64,000 bases of DNA from CAIWHR01 sp963713275. GTDB lineage: Bacteria; Pseudomonadota; Gammaproteobacteria; Burkholderiales; Casimicrobiaceae. A program made the position numbers and the translations under genes. Shown one piece after another: positions 1 through 12,325 of the stretch. The notes under the pieces were generated by a model. The model was not told the origin of the DNA. It searched no databases and was given only the letters and a program-made list of their open reading frames with translations. Positions within the stretch are counted from its first letter, which is position 1. Each line of letters begins with the position of its first letter. The DNA lies in the NCBI GenBank assembly GCA_963713275.1, contig CAVQLG010000024.1, positions 53,753-117,752 on the forward strand, in the 5' to 3' direction.

Positions 1-528
1 GAAATCGATCGCCACCTGCCGATTCTCGGACCCGAAGACGGGGTGCGGGAAATCGATCGTGAAGTCGAGCCTGAAGCCCTCGAACGGGTCGAAGCGCGCC
101 CATTTGTCGCCGTCGCGCACTTCGACCGGGGCGACGATGCGCACGTAGCGCTTGGGGGCTTCCTGTTCGACGATGCCCGCCGACTGCAGCAGGAAGACGA
201 ACGGCCCTGCGCTGCCGTCCATGATCGGGACTTCGGGCCCGGCCACGTCGACGTGGAGGTTGTCGACGCCGAGCCCCGCGAGTGCCGACATGAGGTGCTC
301 GACCGTCGAGACGCTGGCCGCACCCCGCTTGAGCGTCGACGACAGCCGGGTGTCGCCGACGAAATCGGCCCGCGCGGGCACGGCCGGCACGGCCGCGAGG
401 TCGGTGCGGTGGAACACGATGCCCGTGTCGGGAGCTGCCGGGCGCAGCCCGAGGTCGACGCGCACGCCGGTGTGAAGACCCACCCCGGTCGCCTTGATCG
501 CGGATTTGAGCGTGCGTTGCTTCAGCAT
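1..528 (-). CDS. lpxC: UDP-3-O-acyl-N-acetylglucosamine deacetylase (partial, 3' end outside window)
   Basis: LpxC is the zinc-dependent deacetylase that commits UDP-GlcNAc derivatives to lipid A synthesis in the cytoplasm. The 176 visible codons start MLKQRTLKSAIKATGVGLHTG, the usual LpxC amino terminus, and contain TVEHLMSAL around residue 75, where the first zinc-binding histidine lies, and GPEVPIMDGSAGPFV after it. The ATG at 526-528 is the only sensible start. The gene follows ftsZ in the same direction, the common proteobacterial end of the dcw cluster, but has its own 280-bp upstream gap with a promoter-like site. The carboxy-terminal half is cut by the window edge, so completeness cannot be judged. 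Confidence 0.96.
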   Translation of the reverse strand, partial: MLKQRTLKSAIKATGVGLHTGVRVDLGLRPAAPDTGIVFHRTDLAAVPAVPARADFVGDTRLSSTLKRGAASVSTVEHLMSALAGLGVDNLHVDVAGPEVPIMDGSAGPFVFLLQSAGIVEQEAPKRYVRIVAPVEVRDGDKWARFDPFEGFRLDFTIDFPHPVFGSENRQVAIDF

Positions 529-620
529 GGTGAGGATCCCGTCGCGCCTATCGCGGCGGGTCGCCGCGGCGGGCGGATGAGCAAAGCGCTGTTCGCTTTG
601 GGCCAACGGTTTAACTTGAT

Positions 621-629
621 ATTCTAGCA
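621..629 (-). promoter_or_regulatory. Extended -10 promoter candidate for lpxC
   Basis: Read on the minus strand this is TGC followed by TAGAAT, an extended -10 motif about 95 bp upstream of the lpxC start. No clear -35 is visible. A small hairpin (AAAGCG with CGCTTT, 585-600) lies in the predicted leader. The rest of the ftsZ-lpxC gap is GC-rich and holds nothing else that I can name. Confidence 0.4.
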
Positions 630-809
630 CATCGAAGCGCCGCCCCAGCCGGCTCGCGCTTCCTCCCGCCCCGGCGCGCGCGGGCGCCCCCGACGGCCCG
701 CGCAGCGGGCCACCGGGCAGGCAAGGCAGTCCGGCCCCCGCGACGCGATCAGCGGCCGCCATCGGCGGCAGGCGAAGCCCGACCGCCGACGGCCCTCGAC
801 GCCGCCCGC

Positions 810-1985
810 TCAGTCGGCCTGCTTGCGCAGGAACGCCGGAATCTCGGGTGCGTCGTACGCCGGCACCCCGCCGACCCCGCCCCGTTCCCGCCTGCGGATC
901 ACCGCCGGCTGGTCGAGGTTGTCGTAATTGATCGTCTGGATGCCGACGCCGTCGGTGCCGGTGCGCGCGACGATCGCCGGCTGGTCGACCAACGTGATCG
1001 CCGGCGGGCGCTGCTGCGCCTTCGTCTGAGCCCCGCCCAGGCCGGTGGCCACCATCGTCACCCGCAACCGGTCCTCCATCGATTCGTCGATCACCGTGCC
1101 GACGATGACCATCGCGTCGTCGGCGGTGAACTCCTTGATGGTGTTCATGACGTCGTGGTATTCCTTCATCTTGAGGCCGGCCGACGCCGTGATGTTGACG
1201 AGCACGCCGCGCGCGCCGAGCAGGTTCACGTCCTCGAGCAGCGGGCTTCTCACCGCCTGTTCCGCCGCCGCACGGGCGCGGTCGCTGCCGGTGGCCGACG
1301 CCGAACCCATCATCGCCATGCCGACCTCGCTCATGACGGTGCGCACGTCGGCGAAGTCGACGTTGACGAGGCCGGCGCTGTTGATGACCTCGGCGATTCC
1401 CGACACCGCCCCGTGCAAGACGTCGTTGGCCGCGGCGTAGGCATCGAGCACCGAGACGTCCACCCCCAGCACGTCCATCAGCTTGTCGTTGGGGATGACG
1501 ATCAGCGAATCGACCTTCTTCGAGAGCTCCTCGATGCCGGCCTGGGCCACGCGCTGCCGTTTGCCCTCGAACGCGAACGGCCTGGTGACGACGGCGACCG
1601 TCAGGATCCCCATGCTCTTGGCGATGTCGGCGACCACGGGCGCCGCGCCGGTCCCGGTGCCGCCGCCCATGCCCGCGGTGATGAAGAGCATGTCGGCGCC
1701 GTCGATCAACTCCGCGATGCGGTCGCGGTCCTCGTTGGCGGCGTCGCGCCCGATCTCGGGCCGTGCGCCGGCGCCGAGCCCGCGCGTCAACGTCGACCCG
1801 ATCTGCACCTGCGCCGGGGCCGTCGAACGTTTCAGCGCCTGCGCGTCGGTGTTGGCGCAGATGAACTCCACGCCGGAGAGGCCGCGGCCCATCATGTGCT
1901 CCACGGCATTGCCGCCGCAGCCGCCGATGCCGATGACCTTGATGACTGCGCCCTCAACCGGCGGCTGATCGATGATTTCAAACAT
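810..1985 (-). CDS. ftsZ: Cell division protein FtsZ
   Basis: Tubulin-like GTPase that polymerises into the cytoplasmic Z ring. The protein is 391 aa, a normal length. It shows the nucleotide-binding start VIGIGGCGGNAVEHM near residue 18, the tubulin signature GGGTGTGAAPV near residue 107, and the T7-loop region NVDFADVRTVM. After a variable linker it ends in the conserved tail peptide YDAPEIPAFLRKQAD that binds FtsA and ZipA. A strong ribosome site (AAAGGAG) lies just upstream. It is the penultimate gene of the cluster, 150 bp after ftsA, and that gap is long enough to hold an internal promoter, though none is obvious. Confidence 0.98.
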   Translation of the reverse strand: MFEIIDQPPVEGAVIKVIGIGGCGGNAVEHMMGRGLSGVEFICANTDAQALKRSTAPAQVQIGSTLTRGLGAGARPEIGRDAANEDRDRIAELIDGADMLFITAGMGGGTGTGAAPVVADIAKSMGILTVAVVTRPFAFEGKRQRVAQAGIEELSKKVDSLIVIPNDKLMDVLGVDVSVLDAYAAANDVLHGAVSGIAEVINSAGLVNVDFADVRTVMSEVGMAMMGSASATGSDRARAAAEQAVRSPLLEDVNLLGARGVLVNITASAGLKMKEYHDVMNTIKEFTADDAMVIVGTVIDESMEDRLRVTMVATGLGGAQTKAQQRPPAITLVDQPAIVARTGTDGVGIQTINYDNLDQPAVIRRRERGGVGGVPAYDAPEIPAFLRKQAD

Positions 1986-2135
1986 GGTGCGCTCCTTTCG
2001 CCTGTCCTGATTGCTGCTGTTGTGGATACTGCCCTTGTGGATTCTGCCGCTGCCCGTGCCACTGCCGTCGCAGGTGTTCGTGTTGCCCTCGCTGGCGCCG
2101 GCGCCCCGGCGCTGCCGTCTGCCGTCCCCTCCTCG

Positions 2136-3365
2136 TCAAAAATTCGCTTTGAACCATTTCCCCATCCGCTCCACCATTCCGCCGATCCCTGGTTGCGCGC
2201 GCGCTTCCTGTCCGCGCAGGTACTGGTCGCGCCCCTCGATGAGCAGCCCGACCGCCGTGGCATAACTGGGGCTGCGCACGAGTTCGGCCAGCCCCCCCGT
2301 GTACGCCGGCACGCCGATGCGCACCGGCAGGTGAAACACCTCCTCGCCAAGCTCGGCCATCCCCTGCAGCTGCGCCGTGCCGCCCGTGAGCACGATGCCC
2401 GACGAGAGCAGCTCCTCGAAGCCGCTGCGCCGCAGTTCCGCCTGCACCAGCGAGTAGAGCTCCTCGACGCGCGGCTCGATGACCTCGGCCAGCGTCTGCC
2501 GCGACAGCTTCCTGGCCGGCCGATCGCCGACGCCCGGCACCTCGATCATCTCGTTGACGCCGGCGAGCTGGCGCAGCGCGCAGCCGTGGCGGATCTTGAG
2601 CTCCTCCGCGTCCTTGGTCGGAGTCCGCAGCGTCATCGCGATGTCGTTGGTGACCTGGTCGCCTGCAATGGGAATCACTGCCGTGTGGCGGATGGCGCCG
2701 CCGACGAAGACCGCGATGTCGGTGGTGCCGCCGCCGATGTCCATCAGACAGACGCCGAGGTCCTTCTCGTCTTCAGAGATCACCGCGATCGACGAGGCCA
2801 GCGGCTGCAGGATCACGTCGCGGACCTCGAGCCCGCAGCGACGCACGCACTTGGTGATGTTCTCGACCGAAGACACCGCCCCGGTCACGATGTGGACCTT
2901 GACCTCGAGCCGCACGCCGCTCATCCCCAGCGGCTCGCGCACGTCCTCCTGGCCGTCGATGATGAACTCCTGCGGCAGGATGTGCAGGATCTGCTGGTCG
3001 TTCGGGATCGCGATCGCCTTCGCGGTCTCCACCACCCGGTCGATGTCGGCCTGCGTCACTTCCTTTTCCTTGATCGCGACCATGCCGCTGGAATTGAGGC
3101 TCCGGATGTGGCTGCCGGCGATGCCGGTGTAGACCTCGGTAATCCGGCAGTTGGCCATCAGCTCGGCCTCCTCGATCACCCGCTGGATCGACGCCATCGT
3201 GGCCTCGATGTTCACGACCACGCCCTTCTTCAGCCCGCGCGACGGCTGCGTCCCCGTGCCGATGATCTCGAACCCTCCTTCCGGCGTGATCTCGGCCACG
3301 ATCGCGACGATCTTGGACGTGCCCATGTCGAGCCCGACGATCACGTTCTTCGCTTCCCTCACCAT
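2136..3365 (-). CDS. ftsA: Cell division protein FtsA
   Basis: Actin-like ATPase that tethers FtsZ to the inner membrane and recruits late divisome proteins. At 409 aa it has the usual length. The phosphate-1 motif VGLDMGTSKI is at residues 10-19, phosphate-2 reads LMDIGGGTTDIA, and the adenosine motif GIVLTGGTAQL is near residue 338. The last residues, GMVERMGKWFKANF, form the expected amphipathic membrane-targeting helix. It lies 51 bp downstream of ftsQ and 150 bp upstream of ftsZ, all on the same strand. Confidence 0.98.
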   Translation of the reverse strand: MVREAKNVIVGLDMGTSKIVAIVAEITPEGGFEIIGTGTQPSRGLKKGVVVNIEATMASIQRVIEEAELMANCRITEVYTGIAGSHIRSLNSSGMVAIKEKEVTQADIDRVVETAKAIAIPNDQQILHILPQEFIIDGQEDVREPLGMSGVRLEVKVHIVTGAVSSVENITKCVRRCGLEVRDVILQPLASSIAVISEDEKDLGVCLMDIGGGTTDIAVFVGGAIRHTAVIPIAGDQVTNDIAMTLRTPTKDAEELKIRHGCALRQLAGVNEMIEVPGVGDRPARKLSRQTLAEVIEPRVEELYSLVQAELRRSGFEELLSSGIVLTGGTAQLQGMAELGEEVFHLPVRIGVPAYTGGLAELVRSPSYATAVGLLIEGRDQYLRGQEARAQPGIGGMVERMGKWFKANF

Positions 3366-3416
3366 TGCTTCGTCATCCCCAGATTCGCTCTTCGCTCTTC
3401 GCTCTTCGCTCGGCCG

Positions 3417-4146
3417 TCAGGCCTTCTTGGCCGGTTTCTCGCGGAAGCCGGGCACCCGCACCGCGAAGCCGCTGCGGTAGCGCAGATCGACCTGCTCGAT
3501 CCGCGTGCCCGCGCGCTGTGCCGCCGCCAGTGTGCGGCCGTGCACCGCGACGAAGCGCTGCAGTCTCGCCACCGGCTCCTCCCGTCCCAATTCGATCTGC
3601 AGCGGCCCGTACGCCCCGAGCGTGGCAAGCTGCCAGCCGCCGCGCGGCGACAGCGCGATCCGCTGGATCGACAGCGCCAGCGGGGCGAGCATCTCGGACC
3701 ACTCCCGGAACCGGGCCGCGATCTCGGCAGAGCGGCCCTCGGGGCCGGCGAACGCCGGCAGTTCGCCGTTGTAGGTCGCGGCGAAGACCTCGCCCTGCTC
3801 GTTGACCAACCCCGCGTCGTTCCAGCGCGCGAGCGGCTCGTGCTCCTCGATGGTGACCTCGAGGCGGTGCGGCCACTGCCGGCGCAGCGCGACGTTGCGC
3901 ACCCACGCAACGCGCCTGAGCGAGCCGCGTGCGCGCTCGAGGCTCATCGTGAAGAACGTGCCGGCGAGCTCGTCGCGAATCACGGCCTCGAGGTGCGGGG
4001 CGCTCGCGCGCTGCAGCGCAGCCGTCACCACCACCTCGCGAATGCCGAACATGGGCTGCCGCACGAGCCACGAGCCCACGCCCCACGCCAGGAGCGCCGC
4101 GGCGAGCAGCGTGAGCGCCAACGCCGTCGCGTTGAGCTGCCGCGCG

Positions 4147-4157
<11 letters not shown>
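3417..4157 (-). CDS. ftsQ: Cell division protein FtsQ
   Basis: Bitopic inner-membrane protein that links early and late divisome proteins and forms a complex with FtsB and FtsL. The 246-aa product has a short cytoplasmic amino terminus, one membrane segment at about residues 12-32, and a periplasmic POTRA domain starting near FGIREVVVTAALQ, then the FtsQ/DivIB domain. Its start codon overlaps the end of ddl, so the two are translationally coupled. The lysine-rich end PAKKA is unremarkable. Confidence 0.95.
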
Positions 4158-5060
<903 letters not shown>

Positions 5061-5064
<4 letters not shown>

Positions 5065-6004
5065 GGCGCGGCCTCCTTCCCCGGCTGCACCCGGCGCGCC
5101 TCGCCCACGATTCGCACTTCCGTCTCCAGCAGGATCCCCGTCCGCTCGCGCACCGTGGCGCGCACGTGCTCGATCAGCGCCTCGATGTCGGCGGCGCGGC
5201 CGGCGCCGCCGGGATTGACGATGAAGTTCGCGTGCTTCTCCGACACGCGCGCCCCGCCGATCGCGTAGCCCTTGAGCCCGCAGCGCTCGATCAGCCTCGC
5301 CGCGTAGTCGCCCTCGGGGTTGCGGAACACGCTGCCGGCGTTGGGCAGATTGAGCGGCTGCGTGTCGATGCGCCGCTGCAGGAGCTCCTTGATCCGCGCG
5401 CGTGCGGCGCGCCCGTCGCCCGCCGGGAACGCCAACCACCCCGCGGTGAAGATGCCGTCCGGCGCGCGGCCGTCGGCGCGTCGCACGCTGCGGTAGCCGA
5501 CCCGGTAGGCCTCCGGCGCGCGCTCGACGAAGGCGCCGCCACGTTCCAGCACCTCGACCCGGACGACGAACTCCCACGTCTGGGCGCCGTAGCAGCCGGC
5601 GTTCATCGCCAGCGCGCCGCCGACCGTGCCGGGAATGCCGGCGAGGAACTCGGCGCCGGCGCGGTCGTGCAGCGCGGCGAAGCGCGCGACCTTGGGGCTC
5701 GCGACCCCGGCGCCTGCGCGGATGATGCCGTCGCGCAGCTCCAGCGAGGAGAGCGCGGGATGCAGCACGACCACCGTGCCGCGCACGCCGCCGTCGCGCA
5801 CGAGCAGATTGCTGCCGAGGCCCACGACGGTCAGCGGCTCGTCCGCCGGGAGCTGGCGCACGAACGCCGCGAGGTCGTCGCGATCGGCGGGCCGATACAG
5901 CCGGTCGGCGCGGCCGCCGCAGCGCCAGCTCGTGTAGCGGGCGAGCGAAGCGTCGTGCGCCAGCATGCCGCGCAGCGCGTCGAAGCGGAGCGGCTCGTGC
6001 ATCA

Positions 6005-6008
<4 letters not shown>
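5061..6008 (-). CDS. murB: UDP-N-acetylenolpyruvoylglucosamine reductase
   Basis: FAD enzyme that reduces UDP-GlcNAc-enolpyruvate to UDP-MurNAc with NADPH. The 315-aa product has the FAD-binding stretch VVGLGSNLLVRDGG, then GIPGTVGGALAMNAGCYGAQ, and the catalytic serine region NAGSVFRNPEGDYAARLIE followed by GARVSEKHANFIVN. Three ATG codons lie in tandem at the start (6000-6008). The first, chosen here, overlaps the murC stop by 4 bp. The last base of the gene overlaps the ddl start. Confidence 0.96.
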
Positions 6009-7389
<1,381 letters not shown>

Positions 7390-7393
<4 letters not shown>

Positions 7394-8472
7394 GCCCGCG
7401 ACCCTTCGGCGATGCAGGCGTCGGCGACGCGATGCGCCGCGTCGGCACGGCCGAGCGCGCGTGCCGCGCACGCCAGCGCCAGGAGCCGCGGACGGTCGAG
7501 CCCCTGCAGCCGCGCGGCCAGCGCCGCGGGCGTCAATTCCGCCTGCGGCAGGCACAGCGCCGCCCCGGCGTCGACGAGGAACCGGGCGTTGGCGCTCTGC
7601 TCGTCGGCGATCGCCCCCGGAAGCGGCACGATCAGCGCGCCGATGCCGACTGCGGCGAGCTCGGCGACGGTGAGCGCGCCGCCGCGGCAGATCACGAAGT
7701 CGGCGGCGGCGTAGCGCGCCGCCATGTCGTCGATGAACGGCAGGCACTCTGCGTCCACGCCCGCCTTCGCGTACGCGGCGAGCAACGCGTCGATGTGCTG
7801 CGCCCCGGCCTGATGGACGACGAGCGGCCGACGCTCGACCGGCAGGAGTGCCAGCGCGGCCGGAACGTGTTCGTTGAGCGCCCGGGCGCCGAGGCTGCCG
7901 CCCACGACCAGCAACCGCCACGGGCCCGTGCGTGCGGCGAAGCGGATCTCCGGAGCCGGAAGGGCCGCGATGTCGCTGCGCAGCGGATTGCCGACCCACG
8001 CGCTGCGCTTGGCATGCGCACCGCGCATCGCGCCGGGAAAGCCCAGCAGGATGCGGTCGGCGCCGTAGGCGAGCACCCGGTTGGCGAGCCCCGCCACGGC
8101 GTTGGCGTCGTGGATGACGAGCGGCCGGCCGGACGCGACCCCCATCAGCGCGCCCGGGAACGAGGCGAAACCGCCGAAGCCCAGCACGACGTTCGGCCGC
8201 CGCCGGCGGATGACGCGCCACGCTTCGAGGCACGCCGCGAGGAGCGCGTACGGGCCGAGCAGCAGCGTCTTGAGCCCCTTGCCGCGAACGCCGCGGAACG
8301 AGATCGCCTCGAAATCGACGCCGTGCTGCGGCACGAGCCTTGCCTCCATCCCCTCGCGCGTGCCGAGCCAGAACACGCCCCAGCCGCGCGCGATGAGCTC
8401 GGCCGCCACGGCGAGCCCGGGAAAGACGTGCCCGCCGGTGCCGCCGGTGGTGATCATCACCGTGCCGCTCAT
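7390..8472 (-). CDS. murG: UDP-N-acetylglucosamine--N-acetylmuramyl transferase
   Basis: Peripheral inner-membrane GT-B glycosyltransferase that converts lipid I to lipid II. The 360-aa product has the amino-terminal glycine loop TTGGTGGHVFPGLAVA at residues 7-22, the second loop LVVGGSLGARALNEHVP near 190, and the donor-site motif CRGGALTVAELAAVG near 265. It overlaps murC by 4 bp and lies 92 bp downstream of ftsW; that gap holds a perfect palindrome. Confidence 0.97.
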
Positions 8473-8483
8473 GCCGCGGCCTT

Positions 8484-8504
8484 GACTTGCGCGCCGCGCA
8501 AGTC
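8484..8504. repeat. Perfect 10-bp palindrome in the ftsW-murG gap
   Basis: GACTTGCGCG, one base, then CGCGCAAGTC. As RNA it would fold into a tight stem. It lacks a U-run, so it is not an obvious intrinsic terminator. It sits 12 bp before murG, the only sizeable gap between mraZ and ftsQ. Confidence 0.6.
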
Positions 8505-8564
8505 AGCCTCCACCGAAATCGGCGCGCTGTGCTCAAGTGGCACACTCGGTCCTCGAAGCGCAGC

Positions 8565-9809
8565 TCATTCGTTGAACCCCCTGAGCAAACGCCGATTTTC
8601 ATAATCCACGCGCAGCAGGATCGCGACCGCGATGCAATTGGCGACGATGCCCGAACCGCCGAAGGACAGCAGCGGCAGCGTCAGCCCCTTGGTCGGCAGC
8701 ACGCCCATGTTGACGCCGATGTTGATGAACGCCTGCACCCCGAACCAGACGCCGATCCCCTGCACGGTCAGCGCGGCGAAAGCGCGGTCGAGCAGCATCG
8801 CCTGACGGGCGATCGCGTAGCTGCGGAACAGCAGCCAGGCGAACAGCGCGAGCACCGTCAGCACGCCGGCGAGACCGAGCTCCTCGGCGAGGACGGCGAC
8901 GAGGAAGTCGGTGTGCGCCTCGGGCAGGAACATGAGCTTCTCGACGCTCGAGCCCAGGCCGACCCCGTGCCATTCGCCCCGGCCGAACGCGATCAGCGCG
9001 TGCGAGAGCTGATAGCCCTTGCCGTACGGATCGGCCCACGGATCGAGGAAAGTCGTCAGCCGGTGCAGCCGGTAGGGTGCCGCGATCAGGATCGCGCCCA
9101 GCACCGCCGGCAGGAGCGCGATGAGCGGAACGAGGATGCGCCAGTCGAGCCCGCCGAGGAACAGGATGCCGAACGCGATCGCGACGATGACGACGAAGGC
9201 GCCGAAGTCGGGCTCGAGCAGCAGCAGCCCGCCGGTTGCTCCCATCACGGCGAGCAGCGGCAGGAAGCCGCGGAGCAGCGTCTGCCGCATCGGCTGTCGC
9301 GCGTGCAGGAATTCCGCCTTGCGCACGGCGTAGCTCGCCGCGTAGAGGACGACGGCGAGCTTCATGAACTCCGAGGGTTGCACGTTGATCACGTAAAGCG
9401 ACAGCCAGCGCCGCGCGCCGTTGACGGACTTGCCGATGCCCGGGATCAGCACCAGCACCAGGAGCGCGAGGCCGGCGACGAACAGCCAGGGGGCTAGCCC
9501 CTGCCAGGCCTTCATGGGAATCTGGAACGCGACGTAGGCGCAGGCGACGCCGATGGCGAGGAACAGCCCGTGCCGCGCGAGGAAGTACCAGGTCCGATAA
9601 CCGGTGTGCGGCGACGCCTCGGCCGTCGCGATCGACGCCGAGTAGACCATCACCAGGCCGATCGCGAGCAGCAGCAGCGCCGCCCAGGCGAGCGACCCGT
9701 CGTACGGGCGCAGTGCGCGCGGGTTGGGCGCGACCGGCACCTTCATGCCCAGCGATCTCAACACCTCGAGCGGCTTGATCGTCGCCGTCGCCGCGACATC
9801 CCTACGCAT
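8565..9809 (-). CDS. ftsW: Lipid II polymerase / cell division protein FtsW
   Basis: SEDS-family integral membrane glycosyltransferase that makes septal peptidoglycan with FtsI. The 414-aa product has about ten hydrophobic segments and the family motifs GARRWL and QPSEFMKLAVVLY, then the carboxy-terminal PTKGLTLPLLSFGGSG. I chose the ATG at 9807-9809 (MRRDVAATATIK) because AGGGAGGAGG lies just upstream and it overlaps murD by 8 bp. An upstream in-frame start at 9860 would be deep in murD. Confidence 0.96.
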   Translation of the reverse strand: MRRDVAATATIKPLEVLRSLGMKVPVAPNPRALRPYDGSLAWAALLLLAIGLVMVYSASIATAEASPHTGYRTWYFLARHGLFLAIGVACAYVAFQIPMKAWQGLAPWLFVAGLALLVLVLIPGIGKSVNGARRWLSLYVINVQPSEFMKLAVVLYAASYAVRKAEFLHARQPMRQTLLRGFLPLLAVMGATGGLLLLEPDFGAFVVIVAIAFGILFLGGLDWRILVPLIALLPAVLGAILIAAPYRLHRLTTFLDPWADPYGKGYQLSHALIAFGRGEWHGVGLGSSVEKLMFLPEAHTDFLVAVLAEELGLAGVLTVLALFAWLLFRSYAIARQAMLLDRAFAALTVQGIGVWFGVQAFINIGVNMGVLPTKGLTLPLLSFGGSGIVANCIAVAILLRVDYENRRLLRGFNE

Positions 9810-11169
9810 GGCAGCCTCCTCCCTGCAAATCGCGCACTGCCGCGACGAAGCGCTCGCCACGCTCGACGTAGTTGCCGAACTGGTCGAGGCTCGCGCACGC
9901 CGGGGACAGCAGCACCGTGTCGCCGGGCCGCGCCACCGTCCGCGCGCGCCGCACCGCCGCGTCGAGCGTGCCGCAGCGCTCGACCGCCGCGCGGCCGCCG
10001 GCCAGCGCCCGTTCGATTTGCGGCGCGTCGCGACCGATCAGCAGCACCGCACGGCAATGCGCATCGACAGCGGCCGCGAGCGGCGCGAAGTCCTGGCCCT
10101 TGCCGTCGCCGCCGGCGATCAGCACGACCGCTCGCGACGCGCCTTCGAGCGCCGCCAGCGTCGCCGCGACCGTCGTGCCCTTCGAGTCGTTGACCCAGAG
10201 CACGCCGTCGATCTCGGTCACGCGCTGCATCCGGTGCGGCAGCCCCTCGAACGCGGCCAGTGCCGCCAGCACCGGGCGGGCGATCTTCGCCGCCGCCGAC
10301 ACCAGCGCCAGCGCCGCCAGCGCGTTCAGCGCGTTGTGCCGGCCGACGAGCCTGAGATCGGACACCGGGATGAGCAACGCGCCGCCCCGGGCGAGCCAGG
10401 GTTCGCCCCGGTGCAAGACCAGCCCCCAGGCTTCCTCGGACTCCGGCACGCCGGCGCCGAAGGTGTTGATGAGACGCCCCGGAATCGCCATCGACAACGA
10501 TCGTGGGTCGTCGCGGTTGAGCACCTGCATCCCGCCGTTGCGGAAGATGCGCGCCTTGGCCGCCACGTAGTCGTCGATGCTGGCGTAGCGGTCGAGGTGG
10601 TTCTCCGTGACGTTCAGAACCGTCGCCGCGAGCGGCAGCAGCGAAGACGTCGTCTCCAGCTGGAAGCTCGACAGCTCGAGCACGTAGACGCCGGGCCAGC
10701 GGCCCGGCTCCGGCAACTGGTCGAGCACCGGGGCGCCGATGTTGCCGGCGACGACCGCGTCGAGACCTGCGGCCGTGCACAAGGCGCCCGCGAGCGCGGT
10801 GACCGTCGTCTTGCCGTTGGAACCGGTGATCGCGAGCAGCTTCTGCGTGGGCGGCAGTTCGCGGGCGAAGAGCTCCACGTCCCCGACGAGCTCGACCCCG
10901 CCCGCCACCGCGGCCGCGATCACCGGATGCGCTTTGGGCACGCCGGGGCTGATCGCGACGAGGTCGGCGCCGGCGAGCGTCGCGGCGGTCCATTCGCCCG
11001 CCGCGAAGGGAACCGACGGCAGCGTCGCGGCGAGCTCGCGCGCGTACGGCGGGGCCGCCCGCGTGTCGGCGACGCGCACGCTCGCACCCCGGCTGCCGAG
11101 GTACCGGGCGAGCGAGTACCCGGTGAGCCCAAGGCCCAGCACGACGGCGTTTCGTCCCGAGTAGTCCAT
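9802..11169 (-). CDS. murD: UDP-N-acetylmuramoylalanine--D-glutamate ligase
   Basis: Mur ligase that adds D-glutamate to UDP-MurNAc-L-Ala. The 455-aa protein opens with the nucleotide-fold segment AVVLGLGLTGYSLARYL, carries the P-loop TGSNGKTTVTAL near residue 117 and the motif NVTENHLDRY. It lies 3 bp after mraY and overlaps ftsW at its end, so it is part of the same transcription unit. Confidence 0.97.
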   Translation of the reverse strand: MDYSGRNAVVLGLGLTGYSLARYLGSRGASVRVADTRAAPPYARELAATLPSVPFAAGEWTAATLAGADLVAISPGVPKAHPVIAAAVAGGVELVGDVELFARELPPTQKLLAITGSNGKTTVTALAGALCTAAGLDAVVAGNIGAPVLDQLPEPGRWPGVYVLELSSFQLETTSSLLPLAATVLNVTENHLDRYASIDDYVAAKARIFRNGGMQVLNRDDPRSLSMAIPGRLINTFGAGVPESEEAWGLVLHRGEPWLARGGALLIPVSDLRLVGRHNALNALAALALVSAAAKIARPVLAALAAFEGLPHRMQRVTEIDGVLWVNDSKGTTVAATLAALEGASRAVVLIAGGDGKGQDFAPLAAAVDAHCRAVLLIGRDAPQIERALAGGRAAVERCGTLDAAVRRARTVARPGDTVLLSPACASLDQFGNYVERGERFVAAVRDLQGGGCHA

Positions 11170-11172
11170 GGC

Positions 11173-12325
11173 TCAGCGCAGTTTCAGCGTCGACAGACCG
11201 AACAGCACCAGCAGCATCGTGATGATCCAGAACCGGATGACCACCTGGTTCTCCTTCCACCCCTTGAGCTCGTAGTGGTGGTGGATCGGCGCCATGCGGA
11301 ACACGCGCCTGCCGGTGAGCTTGAACGACGCCACCTGGACGATCACCGACAGCGTCTCGACGACGAACACGCCGCCCATGATGAAGAGCACGATCTCCTG
11401 CCGCACGATCACCGCCATCGTCCCCAGCGCGGCGCCCAGCGCCAGCGCGCCGACGTCGCCCATGAACACCTCCGCCGGGTAGGCGTTGAACCAGAGGAAG
11501 CCCAGCCCCGCGCCGGCCATCGCGCCGCAGATCACCGCGAGCTCGCCGGCGCCGGCGATGTACGGGAACTGCAGGTACTTCGCGAACACGACGTTGCCGC
11601 TCACGTAGGCGAAGATCCCCAGCGCCGCGCCCACCAGCACCGTGGGCATGATCGCGAGGCCGTCGAGGCCGTCGGTCAGGTTCACGGCGTTGCTGGTGCC
11701 CACGATCACGAAGATACGTGAGCGCGATGAAGCCCCAGACGCCGAGCGGGTAGCTCACCGACTTGAAGAACGGCACGATCAGGTCCGCGCGCGGCGACAG
11801 ATCGACGTTGAAGCCGCTGGCGAGCCACGCCGTGAAGAGCTGCAGGAACTGCGGCGTGTCGGGCGCCGAGATCGAGAACGCGAGATACACCGCAGCCACG
11901 AGCGCGATCGACGACTGCCAGAAGAGCTTGCCGCGTGCCGACAGTCCCTTGGGATTGCGGTGGACCACCTTGCGGTAGTCGTCGACCCAGCCGACCGCGC
12001 CGAAGCCTGCGGTCACCAGCAGCGTCGCCCACACGAAACGGTTGTGCAGGTCGCCCCACAACAGCGTCGTGACGACGATCGCGACCAGGATCAGCGCGCC
12101 GCCCATCGTCGGCGTGCCGGCCTTGGCGAGGTGCGTCTGCGGGCCGTCGTCGCGCACCGACTGGCCGATCTTCATCCGCGCCAGCCACGCGATCATCCGC
12201 GGCCCGACGATGAACGAGATGAACAGCGCCGTCATGCAGGCGAGCACGGCGCGCAGCGTCAGGTAACCGAAGACGTTGAACGCCCGGATCTCCCGGGCGA
12301 GCATCTCGGTCAGCCAGAGCAGCAT
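11173..12325 (-). pseudogene. mraY: Phospho-MurNAc-pentapeptide transferase, frame broken by one base (probable sequence error)
   Basis: MraY is the polytopic enzyme that transfers phospho-MurNAc-pentapeptide to undecaprenyl phosphate, giving lipid I. The first part starts MLLWLTEMLAREIRAFNVFG at 12325 and the second resumes with IVGTSNAVNLTDGLDG and runs through MAPIHHHYELKGW to 11173. The two halves are in different frames. At about 11714 one extra base turns the expected codons for LTYFVIVG into LTYLRDRG. Both halves are otherwise full and well conserved, and MraY is essential and normally single copy, so a sequence error is likelier than real loss. The start overlaps the murF stop. Confidence 0.93.

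Noticed and set aside
11173..12325. Programmed frameshift in mraY
   Set aside because: No slippery heptamer or known precedent; one inserted base in an essential gene is more simply an error.
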